Notes: generated by a model not told the origin, from the letters alone. DNA of 7,206 nucleotides from Deltaproteobacteria bacterium (GCA_006226895.1 SBFN01000267.1:1-7206), one strand, 5' to 3'; numbered from the stretch's first letter, positions 1-6,539 are shown. Translations and numbers: made by a program.

Positions 1-48
1 CTGGTCGAATTTGCCGTTTACGAGGGGTTATTACAACCGGTTCAATAA
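1..48 (+). CDS. Possible 3' end of an unidentified gene (partial)
   Basis: Reading from base 1 gives 15 codons (LVEFAVYEGLLQPVQ) and a TAA stop at 46-48. The codons are ordinary for the other genes here, and the stop is followed at once by clearly non-coding repeat sequence, so this may be the tail of a gene entering from the left. The fragment is too short to assign a family, and a chance open stretch cannot be excluded. Confidence 0.35.
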   Translation: MVEFAVYEGLLQPVQ

Positions 49-55
49 GCGGTCA

Positions 56-203
56 AGACCTACAACACAAGTTATTAACGCAAAGACGCGGAGACGCAGA
101 GAGAAATAGTCAAAAGCGAACCATTTTTAAAAGTTTTAAGAGTTTTTCCTCTGCGTTCTTTGCGCCTCTGCGTTAAACAGTTTTTTTGGATTATAGGACA
201 TAA
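56..203. repeat. Composite palindromic repeat, copy 1
   Basis: The core at about 75-176 starts with TTAACGCAAAGACGCGGAGA and ends with the near inverse, GCGCCTCTGCGTTAA, so transcripts of either strand could fold into a long imperfect hairpin. The arms carry alternating CGCAAAG and CGCAGAG units. Weaker outer inverted repeats flank the core: bases 56-70 match the reverse complement of about 187-201 at 10 of 15 positions. Copies 2 and 3 lie at 1643-1850 and 6607-6716. No reading frame or transposase is present, so this is a non-autonomous interspersed element. Its location between genes would suit a role in transcript termination or stability, but that is inference. Confidence 0.75.
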
Positions 204-234
204 ACAAAAGGGGCCCTGCAGAACAGGACCCCTT
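203..234 (-). terminator. Rho-independent terminator of the thioredoxin-like gene
   Basis: In leftward RNA the sequence AAGGGGUCCUG, loop UUCUG, CAGGGCCCCUU forms an 11-bp stem (208-218 with 224-234) containing one U-G wobble pair. It is followed by UUGUUUA. The stem starts about 32 bases after the stop codon of the leftward gene ending at 267. The wobble pairs only in leftward RNA (it is C/A on the other strand), which supports this direction. Confidence 0.8.
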
Positions 235-266
235 AATAGTTGAATGGTTGTAAGATCTTAGAGGTT

Positions 267-542
267 TCAGGCAACCTCTCTCATGCGCTCAACATAGCGA
301 GGCCGCTCAACGATAAAGGACTTGATCTCATTGACCTCGGGAACCCTTCCGGCAATACGCACGATATCGTCAATCACCAGGGCAGGAGCAACATAAACAC
401 GATTATCGACCAGTTTGCGACGGTCACAAAAGAGATGAACCTCTGCACGCACATCCATCTCGTTAAGAACTTTACGGACATTGGCAAGGACACGTTCACC
501 GCGTTGCCCGCCTTCCGGGTTACAAAGAATATCTATTCTCAT
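267..542 (-). CDS. Small thioredoxin-fold protein with degenerate active site
   Basis: This 91-residue cytosolic protein has the layout of the small MTH895/TM0996-type thioredoxins (Thioredoxin_3). It has an N-terminal strand (MRIDILC), a first helix with charged residues (about 15-28), a second strand (RAEVHLF), a P-A-L-V-I-D segment at about 53-58 supplying the cis-proline strand, then I-A-G-R-V-P and a last helix. The usual CxxC is gone: C7 is followed by N-P-E-G, so only one of the two cysteines remains and classical disulfide exchange is unlikely. It may bind a partner or act by a one-cysteine mechanism. The ATG at 540-542 is preceded by GAGGGAG at a 5-base spacing. It has its own terminator (203-234) and candidate promoter (582-609), and lies downstream of the MshEN-receiver gene on the same strand. 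The fold assignment is by pattern only. Confidence 0.8.
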   Translation of the reverse strand: MRIDILCNPEGGQRGERVLANVRKVLNEMDVRAEVHLFCDRRKLVDNRVYVAPALVIDDIVRIAGRVPEVNEIKSFIVERPRYVERMREVA

Positions 543-581
543 GGTGACTCCCTCTCTGTCTAATTATGACTATTTTTGTCA

Positions 582-609
582 ATTATACAATTCCAAACAA
601 AAAAGGCAA
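582..609 (-). promoter_or_regulatory. Candidate sigma-70 promoter for the thioredoxin-like gene
   Basis: On the minus strand a perfect TATAAT (587-582) lies 16 bases downstream of TTGCCT (609-604), a 4-of-6 match to TTGACA. Initiation near 575 would give a leader of about 33 bases containing the GAGGGAG ribosome site. The -35 hexamer lies inside the terminator hairpin of the preceding gene, so the two signals overlap. Confidence 0.45.
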
Positions 610-625
610 GCATTTTCTGCTTGCC
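595..625 (-). terminator. Rho-independent terminator of the MshEN-receiver gene
   Basis: Leftward RNA contains GGCAAGCA, loop GAAAA, UGCUUGCC (a perfect 8-bp stem, 605-612 with 618-625), followed directly by UUUUUUGUUUGG. It lies about 30 bases after the stop of the response-regulator gene and separates it from the thioredoxin-like gene. Confidence 0.88.
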
Positions 626-655
626 TGAAGATTGTCAGAGTGGAAGAACAGGGGG

Positions 656-1510
656 TTAACGCGGGGGAGGACTGGTTCCGTAAATAATCCGCAATGCATG
701 CCGGGTACGTGCCACCAGACGAACCGGGTTGATCGGCTTGGCAATAAAATCGAAGTAGCCCATTTCGAGCAACTTGGCTTCTTCCTCTGCCGTGGATTTT
801 GAAGAGAGGGCAATGACCGGAATATGCTTGATCTCAAGATTGGCCTGGATCGCCCGGAACATTTCATAACCGTCCATACGCGGCATAACCGTGTCGACAA
901 TCACCAGGTGAGGTTTTTCCTTTAAAGTCACTTTAAGGCCATCGGCGCCATCGGCGGCCTCAAGCAGGTTATAACCTTCCCGTTTCAGGGCTGCGACGGC
1001 AGCAGAGCGAACCAGGTCCTGATCATCAACGACCAGAACTCTCCACCAGGCGTCCGGCTCATAGCTCTGTTCCACGATTTTCAGATAATGCCGGTTAACA
1101 GCAGATTGAATCTCCGAAGGTGTCGTGACGCAGGGAATGACCCGCAGGCCATTCTTGAACGAAAGGTTGTCGATAACTTCTATATCGAGAGGGTTGACCA
1201 TGGCCAGGAAGAGCTTTTTTCCTTCCTTCTTCAGCGGAAAGAGCATCTTTTTTGAGGCCGTGTCGCTGTCGAAAAGACCAAGGAGCTCCGCGCTGAAGCT
1301 GGCACGGGCAATATTGGCGACGGTTTTGAAGCCGAACTGACGGGCTAGCGTCGCTGCGATATCACGCTCGGTAACGACACCCATCTGCTCCAGGACCTGA
1401 CCGAGGCGTCGCCCCGTCCCCTTCTGCTTTTGCAGGGCACGATCCAGCTGTTGCTCATCGACAACCTTGGCGTCAACAAGAATTTCACCGAAACGTTTAC
1501 GCTTAGCCAT
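656..1510 (-). CDS. MshEN-receiver (REC) domain response regulator
   Basis: This is a 284-residue soluble signalling protein. Residues 1 to about 148 form an MshEN domain (PilB/GspE N-terminal type), a fold that in several type II secretion and type IV pilus ATPases binds cyclic di-GMP through two 24-residue motifs. The second motif here is well kept (R35-L-G, L40, G44, L55, Q58). The first is altered (R6-F-G, and K15 where glycine is usual), so c-di-GMP binding is possible but unproven. Residues about 157-277 form a CheY-like receiver with acidic pair D162-D163, phosphoacceptor D206 in a V-D-T-V-M-P motif, S236 in the Thr/Ser position and K258 in A-K-P. There is no output domain, so it probably acts through protein contacts. 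No histidine kinase is adjacent. The ATG at 1508-1510 has GAGG four bases upstream. Its own terminator follows at 595-625. Confidence 0.9.
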   Translation of the reverse strand: MAKRKRFGEILVDAKVVDEQQLDRALQKQKGTGRRLGQVLEQMGVVTERDIAATLARQFGFKTVANIARASFSAELLGLFDSDTASKKMLFPLKKEGKKLFLAMVNPLDIEVIDNLSFKNGLRVIPCVTTPSEIQSAVNRHYLKIVEQSYEPDAWWRVLVVDDQDLVRSAAVAALKREGYNLLEAADGADGLKVTLKEKPHLVIVDTVMPRMDGYEMFRAIQANLEIKHIPVIALSSKSTAEEEAKLLEMGYFDFIAKPINPVRLVARTRHALRIIYGTSPPPR

Positions 1511-1642
1511 AAAACCTCATCTGCGCAGAAGACACCCCTCACTTTTTTAAACTACCTGGTATGCTAACAACGGTTTAAATAAAAATCCAACTATTTCAAG
1601 AAATTGTGCCATTAGCATGATACGGCAGCACGGTCTTTTTTC

Positions 1643-1850
1643 GGACTTATAACCCAAATAACGGTTGTAAGTATTTAACGCAAAGGCGCGAAGGGGCAGA
1701 GAAAGTCCGCAAAGAAAACCACTTCAAAAAGCCAGAATAGCGCCCTTTGCGTCTTTCCTGGCTTTTCTTGGCGTCTTTGCGTTGATCTTTTGATTTCAGC
1801 TCTTACTGTTTTGGTGTAAAGACGTATTCCCTTTTTTGGGTTATAGACCC
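1643..1850. repeat. Composite palindromic repeat, copy 2 (most complete)
   Basis: Outer inverted repeats, GGACTTATAACCCAAA at 1643-1658 and its counterpart at 1835-1850, match at 13 of 16 positions. Inside, the core at about 1675-1785 begins TTAACGCAAAGGCGCGAAGG and ends GGCGTCTTTGCGTT, again inverted. Bases 1675-1740 match copy 3 at 6607-6672 in the same orientation at 59 of 66 positions. It occupies most of the 364-bp gap between clpB and the MshEN-receiver gene, and I see no gene in that gap. No strong terminator for clpB is visible, so the repeat may serve as one; this is inference. Confidence 0.8.
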
Positions 1851-1874
1851 GCTTTTTTAACCAGAGCAGACAGC

Positions 1875-4497
1875 TCAGGGCGTTGCAAATTCAACGCTTA
1901 GAGCTCCCGCTTTTTCGGTTACATTGATACACCCTCCATCGACCACCTCTGCAGCAATAATGGCGCGCCCGACCCGGGTTTCCAGATGATTCTGAAGATA
2001 ACGCTTCAGCGGCCTCGCGCCATACACGGGGTCATAGGCGGCCCTGGCCACAAAGCTGCGAGCTTCCGGGGTCAAATTCAGAGACAAGCCGCGAGAAGCC
2101 AATCGAGATCGCAACTCTTCAACCTGCAGCTCGACAATCTTTTCCGTCTCCCCCAAGGTCAGCGGTTTAAAGAGAATGATGTCATCAACCCGGTTGAGAA
2201 ACTCGGGCCGGAAACCGCTGCGCAGTTCACGCATGACCGCAGCACGAGCGCCCTCGACGATCTCACCTTCGTCAGTAACGCCTTCGAGAAGGTGCTGAGA
2301 GCCGACGTTGGAGGTCATGATAATCACCGTGTTCTTGAAATCGACAGTGCGGCCATGGCTATCGGTGATACGCCCGTCATCGAGAACCTGGAGCAGGACA
2401 TTAAACACATCGGGATGGGCTTTTTCGACCTCATCAAAAAGCACCACACTGTATGGACGGCGGCGGACGGCTTCGGAGAGTTGTCCACCCTCTTCGAAAC
2501 CGACATATCCCGGCGGAGCTCCGATCAAACGGCTGACCGCATGCTTCTCCATATATTCGGACATGTCGATGCGCACCATGCTCTCTTCACTGTCAAAGAG
2601 GGCTTCAGCCAGGGTTCTGGCCAGCTCTGGCCAGCTCTGTTTTACCGACCCCGGTCGGACCGAGGAAGATAAAGGATCCGATCGGGCGGCGAGGATCCTT
2701 GATCCCAGCCCGGGCACGGATCACCGCGTCAGCGACTAACTGTACGGCTTCATCCTGACCGATCACACGCTGGTGCAGGAGCTTGTCAATCTTGAGCAGC
2801 TTCTCCTTTTCACCTTCAACCAGTCGGGTGACGGGGATTCCGGTCCAGTGAGCGATAATGCCGGCGATCTCATCTTCCGTGACTTCCTCACGTAGTAAGC
2901 GCGAGCCTTCATCAGCATCAGTCAGCCTACGATCTTCCGCCTTAAGTTGTTGCTCAAGCTCAGGCAGCTGGCCGTGCTTGAGCTCTGCGGCACGATTCAG
3001 GTCATATTCGCGCTCCGCTATGGCAATCTGCTGACGGACTTTTTCAATCTCTTCCCGCAAGGTCTGAATTTTTTTTATCTCCTCTTTTTCCGTCTCCCAC
3101 TGAGCTTTGTAAGTATCAGATTGATGACGCAGGTCTGCCAACTCCTTGCGCAGTTGCTCCAGGCGAAGTTGGCTCGGCTTATCTTTCTCCCTCTTCAACG
3201 CGGCCTCTTCAATCTCCAACTGCATGACCCGTCTCGACACCTCATCAAGTTCGGCAGGCAAGGAGTCGATTTCTGTGCGGATCATTGCGCAGGCCTCATC
3301 TATCAGATCAATGGCCTTGTCGGGCAGGAACCGATCAGCAATATAGCGATGACTCAAAGTTGCGGCGGCAACCAGAGCATTATCCTGGATACGCACGCCA
3401 TGATGAACTTCAAAGCGCTCTTTCAGACCGCGCAGGATACTGATGGTATCTACGACCGTCGGCTGCTCAACCAGGACCGGTTGAAAACGTCGCTCGAGGG
3501 CAGCGTCCTTCTCAACATACTGACGATATTCATCGAGGGTTGTCGCACCGATACAGTGCAACTCGCCCCGCGCCAACATCGGCTTCAGCATATTGCCGGC
3601 ATCAATGGCCCCTTCTGCCTTGCCCGTACCGACGATCGTGTGGAGTTCATCAATAAAGAGCAGAATCCGGCCATCACTCTCACGAATTTCGTTGAGAACC
3701 GCCTTCAGCCTCTCCTCGAATTCACCACGATACTTGGCTCCGGCAAGCAATGAACCCATATCCAGAGAGAAAACCGTTTTATCTTTCAAGCCCTCCGGGA
3801 CGTCTCCCCGCACGATCCGTTGTGCCAAGCCCTCAACGATAGCGGTCTTGCCAACCCCCGGTTCGCCGATCAGGACCGGGTTGTTCTTGGTCTTGCGCGA
3901 AAGGATACGGATCACCCGGCGAATCTCGGCGTCCCGGCCGATGACCGGGTCCAGTTTGCCTTGCTGGACCTGCTTAACCAGGTCGACCCCGTACTTGTCC
4001 AAGGCTTCGTAGGTCGCTTCAGGATCGGCGCTGGTGACTCTCTGATGACCACGCACGGCGGTTAGAACCTGCAGTAAACGATCCCGGGTCAGGTTGAACT
4101 GCTGAAGAATTTTGCCCGCGGCCGTCTTGCCCCCCTCATCAACGCAGGCCAGCAGCAAATGTTCAACGCTGACGTAATCATCTTTCAGCCGTTTGGCCTC
4201 CGCCTCAGCTTTCACCAGCAACTGGTTGAAACGCTGGGTGACATAAATCTTGCCGGGCTCAACACCGGGGCCGGAAACCGCGGGCAACCTCTGGACTTCC
4301 TTGCGCAGCGTTTCAGTAACAGCCCCGGGGTCAATATCGAGGCGCTGGACGAGACGTGCAACCAAACCTTCGGCCTGTTCAAAGAGAGCCAGCAGCAAGT
4401 GCTCGCCATCGACCTCAACATGACCAAAGCGAGTTGCCAGAGCCTGCGCGGCCTGAATGGCTTCCTGGGATTTTTGGGTCATTCGGTTCATATCCAT
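1875..4497 (-). pseudogene. clpB: ClpB disaggregase, frameshifted by a 10-bp duplication
   Basis: ClpB is the cytosolic hexameric AAA+ chaperone that pulls proteins out of aggregates together with DnaK. As written, translation from ATG 4495-4497 (AAGGAG at 4506-4511, 8-base spacing) stops at 2605 after 630 residues. The rest continues in another frame to 1875. Dropping one 10-bp unit from the tandem tract at 2616-2639 restores 870 residues, a normal ClpB length. Domains in restored numbering: N-terminal domain 1-145; NBD1 with Walker A GEPGVGKT 211-218, Walker B 279-284 and arginine fingers R336-R337; coiled-coil M domain about 410-530; NBD2 with Walker A GPTGVGKT 613-620, pore loop GYVG 660-663, Walker B VVLFDE 681-686, and a sensor-2 GARPLKR near the end. 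All motifs are otherwise intact, so the damage is recent, switchable or a sequencing error. The truncated product would lack NBD2 beyond its P-loop. The gene diverges from the selenoprotein operon. Confidence 0.93.
2616..2639. repeat. 10-bp tandem duplication (2.4 copies) inside clpB
   Basis: The unit TCTGGCCAGC is present twice, followed by TCTG, giving a perfect period of 10 over 24 bases. In the coding sense it repeats codons for E-L-A-R of the segment after Walker A of NBD2. Ten bases is not a multiple of three, so the extra copy moves the reading frame and creates a stop at 2605. This is the form expected from replication slippage. Confidence 0.93.
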
Positions 4498-4679
4498 GAG
4501 CAGTTCTCCTTCTAGAAAAGACATCATGCAGAACAAGTGATGACGACGCTTCCGCTGTGGCCCAAAGCATGGGCCTGACCGAACCGTCTGCCAAGCCTGC
4601 GGTCTCAATGTAGTAACAGCAAAGGCTTTTTACAAGAATAGCACCACGAATAAATTGCGCAGGGTTTTGACAAGCGGAA

Positions 4680-4707
4680 CGCTGGCAAGGAGACAAAACC
4701 TCCAGCG
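4680..4707. promoter_or_regulatory. Inverted repeat, possible operator or RNA hairpin
   Basis: CGCTGG at 4680-4685 is the exact complement of CCAGCG at 4702-4707. Inside, AGG (4688-4690) pairs with CCT (4699-4701), giving a 9-bp stem with a 2-base bulge and an 8-base loop. Neither strand has a following T run, so it is not a terminator. It sits between the two divergent start regions, where an operator would be expected. The structure is certain; the role is not known. Confidence 0.45.
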
Positions 4708-4797
4708 GCCCACATTGAGCCCCTTACGAACACGACTGCAAGCCCGGCAAAGATCTTGACCAAAGTGGCCCAAATAAGATGCAGAACTCACGTAACC

Positions 4798-4806
4798 TGC
4801 TATAAA
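4798..4806 (+). promoter_or_regulatory. Candidate extended -10 promoter of the selenoprotein operon
   Basis: TGCTATAAA fits the extended -10 form TGnTATAAT at all but the last base. No good -35 hexamer lies 16-18 bases upstream, which extended -10 promoters can tolerate. Initiation near 4813 would give a leader of about 29 bases containing AGAGAG, five bases before the ATG. Confidence 0.45.
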
Positions 4807-4841
4807 TATAGGTATTAAAGTTTTCACTAAAGAGAGAACCC

Positions 4842-5099
4842 ATGAAAATCCGCAAACAGATCCTGGATTATGAATTCTCGGAAGTCCTCGATATCAAAAC
4901 CCGCGAACTGATCAGGGTGGCCTGTGCCGTAGCGGTCAACTGCCCGGACTGACTCACCAAGCACTTCGCGGTCGCGAAGGAGGCCGGTGCATCTGAGGAT
5001 GAGTTGCATGAAGCAATGGCTTACGGAATTATCGCGCCATCGGGTCGCGCCAAGAATTTCGTTAAGCGTATGGAACCAGAACTGAACGGCGAAGAATAG
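4842..5099 (+). CDS. AhpD-like (CMD family) selenoprotein, UGA = Sec at residue 37
   Basis: With the in-frame UGA at 4950-4952 read as selenocysteine, this is an 85-residue protein ending at TAG 5097-5099. It matches one AhpD/carboxymuconolactone decarboxylase domain, a cytosolic thiol peroxidase or reductase fold. E22 (T-R-E-L-I-R), C34, U37 and H41 reproduce the AhpD E-x11-CxxCxxxH active site with selenocysteine in place of the second cysteine. After it come helix residues V-A-K-E-A-G-A, E-A-M-A-Y-G and G-R-A-K-N-F, typical of the family. Reading continues for 48 sense codons past the UGA with family-like sequence, which a true stop would not predict. A SECIS-type hairpin follows (4955-4989). 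The likely role is peroxide or disulfide reduction; substrate unknown. The start is ATG after AGAGAG; the ATPase gene begins 21 bases downstream. The alternative is a pseudogene with a nonsense mutation, less likely given which residue is affected. Selenium use by the host cannot be seen here. Confidence 0.87.
4955..4989 (+). promoter_or_regulatory. Bacterial SECIS element (predicted)
   Basis: Just after the UGA, CUUCGC (4964-4969), loop GGUC (4970-4973) and GCGAAG (4974-4979) form a perfect 6-bp stem with a 4-base loop starting with GG. CACC (4955-4958) can pair with GGUG (4986-4989) to extend it through internal loops. Seventeen bases separate the UGA from the loop. Bacterial SECIS elements bind SelB, sit within the coding sequence directly after UGA, and have a small apical loop with a G in its first two positions; this hairpin meets those criteria. 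Confidence 0.8.
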
Positions 5100-5120
5100 A
5101 TTGCCACGGGAGAGGGAATA

Positions 5121-6539
5121 ATGAGCACACGAGTGAGCCAGCAGATGCTAAACAAACAGATTGTCAGCAAAGAGCAACTCAACGAAGCCTCCAACCGCCA
5201 GCGTATGCACGGTGGTCGTCTGGGCCAGAACCTGGTCGCACTCGGCTATATCAGCGAGGATCAGCTTGATTCGTTCTTCAAGCGCACGCCTCCGGCCCCG
5301 GAAACCGTTGAGGAGACAGGGCTCGACCTGAACTTTATTGCCGACCTCTCTCTGAAACATCTTGTCTCCATGGGTGAATTTCGTCTGGGCGACCTTTCAA
5401 AACGTATCGGATTACCAATTAACATTCTGGATGAAGCCATTGAGTTGCTGCGCCGCGAGAAGTTGGTGGAAGTACGTGGCGCAAGCCAGTTCGTTAAGTC
5501 TTCTTTTAACTTCGTTGCGACTGCAACCGGTAAAAAAATCGCCGGCGAGCTGATGGAGGTCTGTCGCTACGTGGGTCCGGCCCCCGTGGTTCTTGAAGAT
5601 TACAAGGAGATGGTTGAAAACCAGTCCATCCAGAATATCACCGTCGACGAGGTCGTCGTGCAGGCGGCATTTTCTCACATCGTCATCAGCGACCATATGG
5701 TCCACCGTCTGGGTCCGGCGATCAGTTCCGGCGCGCCTATGTTTATCTACGGGCCTGCCGGCAACGGCAAGACCACCATTGCGGAAACCATCGGCCAGGT
5801 CCTGCCGGGAACAGTTTTTGTGCCACACGCCCTCTACGTGGGCGGCCAGATTATTACGGTCTTCGATCCGGTCAACCACGTCGTGGTTGCAGAGCTACCG
5901 GATGATGACACAACTCCTGAAAGTATCGATCAGCGCTGGGTCAGGGTGCAACGTCCTATCGTCATGGCCGGTGGCGAACTGACCTTGCGCATGCTCGACC
6001 TCGAGTTCAACGCGATCGCTAAAATCTACGAAGCCCCCTTACAGATGAAGGCCAACAACGGCCTCTTTATCATCGATGACTTCGGCCGTCAGCAGATGGA
6101 TCCACAAAGCCTCCTGAACCGCTGGATCATCAACCTCGACAGGCAGATCGATTTCATGTCGATGCACACCGGCATGAAGTTCGAGATCCCCTTCGACCAG
6201 CTGGTTATTTTTGCCACCAACCTCGACCCCAAGAGCCTGGTCGACGAAGCCTTCCTGCGCCGCATTCGCTACAAGATAAAGATTGAACACCCCTCAGAAG
6301 GTGAATTCAGGCAGATCTTCGAGCGCGTCTGCGAAATGAACCGGATTGAGTTCAGACCAGACGTCTATGAGCACCTGCTGGAGCACTGGTATCGCCGGCA
6401 CAACATTGCCTTCAACGCCTGCCATCCACGGGACCTGGTAGCCCACGTCACAGACCTGGCGCGCTTCTTCGACGAACAACCGGAGTTGCACAGGGCCAGC
6501 ATCGACCATGCCTGTGAGAACTACTTTGTCGACGTATAA
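5121..6539 (+). CDS. AAA+ ATPase with MshEN-like N-terminus and winged helix
   Basis: This 472-residue soluble protein is a MoxR-like/AAA+ ATPase of unknown specific role. Residues 1-55 resemble half of an MshEN domain: R33-L-G-Q, L38, G42-Y-I, L49 keep one c-di-GMP-type motif, while the first motif lacks its R-L-G. Residues about 75-135 look like a winged helix (F-R-L-G-D-L-S-K-R-I-G-L, then L-L-R-R-E-K-L-V-E-V). The ATPase core has Walker A GPAGNGKT 211-218, Walker B L-F-I-I-D-D-F 315-321, sensor-1 A-T-N 365-367, arginine-finger candidates R380-R381 and a C-H-P-R-D-L segment around R437 that may be sensor 2. There is no signal peptide or membrane segment. The ATG follows GAGGG by four bases and starts 21 bases after the selenoprotein stop, so the two are probably co-transcribed. 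It may remodel a protein complex in response to a nucleotide signal; this is inference. Confidence 0.88.
   Translation: MSTRVSQQMLNKQIVSKEQLNEASNRQRMHGGRLGQNLVALGYISEDQLDSFFKRTPPAPETVEETGLDLNFIADLSLKHLVSMGEFRLGDLSKRIGLPINILDEAIELLRREKLVEVRGASQFVKSSFNFVATATGKKIAGELMEVCRYVGPAPVVLEDYKEMVENQSIQNITVDEVVVQAAFSHIVISDHMVHRLGPAISSGAPMFIYGPAGNGKTTIAETIGQVLPGTVFVPHALYVGGQIITVFDPVNHVVVAELPDDDTTPESIDQRWVRVQRPIVMAGGELTLRMLDLEFNAIAKIYEAPLQMKANNGLFIIDDFGRQQMDPQSLLNRWIINLDRQIDFMSMHTGMKFEIPFDQLVIFATNLDPKSLVDEAFLRRIRYKIKIEHPSEGEFRQIFERVCEMNRIEFRPDVYEHLLEHWYRRHNIAFNACHPRDLVAHVTDLARFFDEQPELHRASIDHACENYFVDV

Larger units (their letters stand above)
4498..4841. other. Divergent intergenic region, clpB / selenoprotein operon
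   Basis: These 344 bases hold both start regions and no convincing gene. From the clpB side: AAGGAG at 4506-4511; a perfect 6-bp hairpin GGCCCA-AAGCA-TGGGCC at 4559-4575 in the probable clpB leader; and an extended -10-like TGCTATTCT on the minus strand (4643-4635) without a good -35. A larger inverted repeat lies at 4680-4707. I see no CIRCE element and no clear sigma-32 promoter, although clpB is usually heat-induced. The rightward promoter candidate is at 4798-4806. Confidence 0.6.

Noticed and set aside
75..176. CRISPR-like or tandem repeat array
   Set aside because: Units are imperfect and palindromic, without regular spacers. Copies are dispersed kilobases apart.
240..563. 107-residue rightward ORF
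   Set aside because: It overlaps the thioredoxin-like gene on the other strand, which has a ribosome site, cis-proline strand and terminator. The rightward product shows no family pattern.
1837..1857. GGGT-TATAG-ACCC followed by GCTTTTTT as a terminator
   Set aside because: The stem has only four pairs, and the T run is on the rightward strand where no gene ends. It is part of the outer repeat of copy 2.
2616..2639. Programmed ribosomal frameshift in clpB
   Set aside because: There is no slippery heptamer, and ClpB is not known to use frameshifting. The exact 10-bp repeat explains the shift, and deleting one unit restores the family sequence exactly.
1986..2672. 228-residue rightward ORF
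   Set aside because: Antisense shadow of the conserved clpB NBD2 coding region, with no recognisable domain.
1875..2717. Separate short ClpB-like gene starting MPGLGS
   Set aside because: The first 30 or so residues are the wrong-frame reading of the conserved P-loop segment. It is the 3' part of frameshifted clpB.
2947..3753. 268-residue rightward ORF
   Set aside because: Antisense shadow of the clpB M domain and NBD1. The opposite strand carries full family motifs.
4686..4692. Distant UCUCCUU in leftward RNA pairing with the clpB AAGGAG site
   Set aside because: It is about 180 bases away and already paired in a stronger local hairpin. Short matches to a ribosome site are common by chance.
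4630..4827. 65-residue leftward ORF in the divergent region
   Set aside because: No ribosome site or recognisable pattern, and it crosses the inverted repeat and promoter candidates.
4950..4952. UGA read as an ordinary stop ending a 36-residue peptide
   Set aside because: The UGA sits at a catalytic cysteine position, AhpD-like sequence continues in frame to TAG at 5097, and a SECIS-like hairpin follows.
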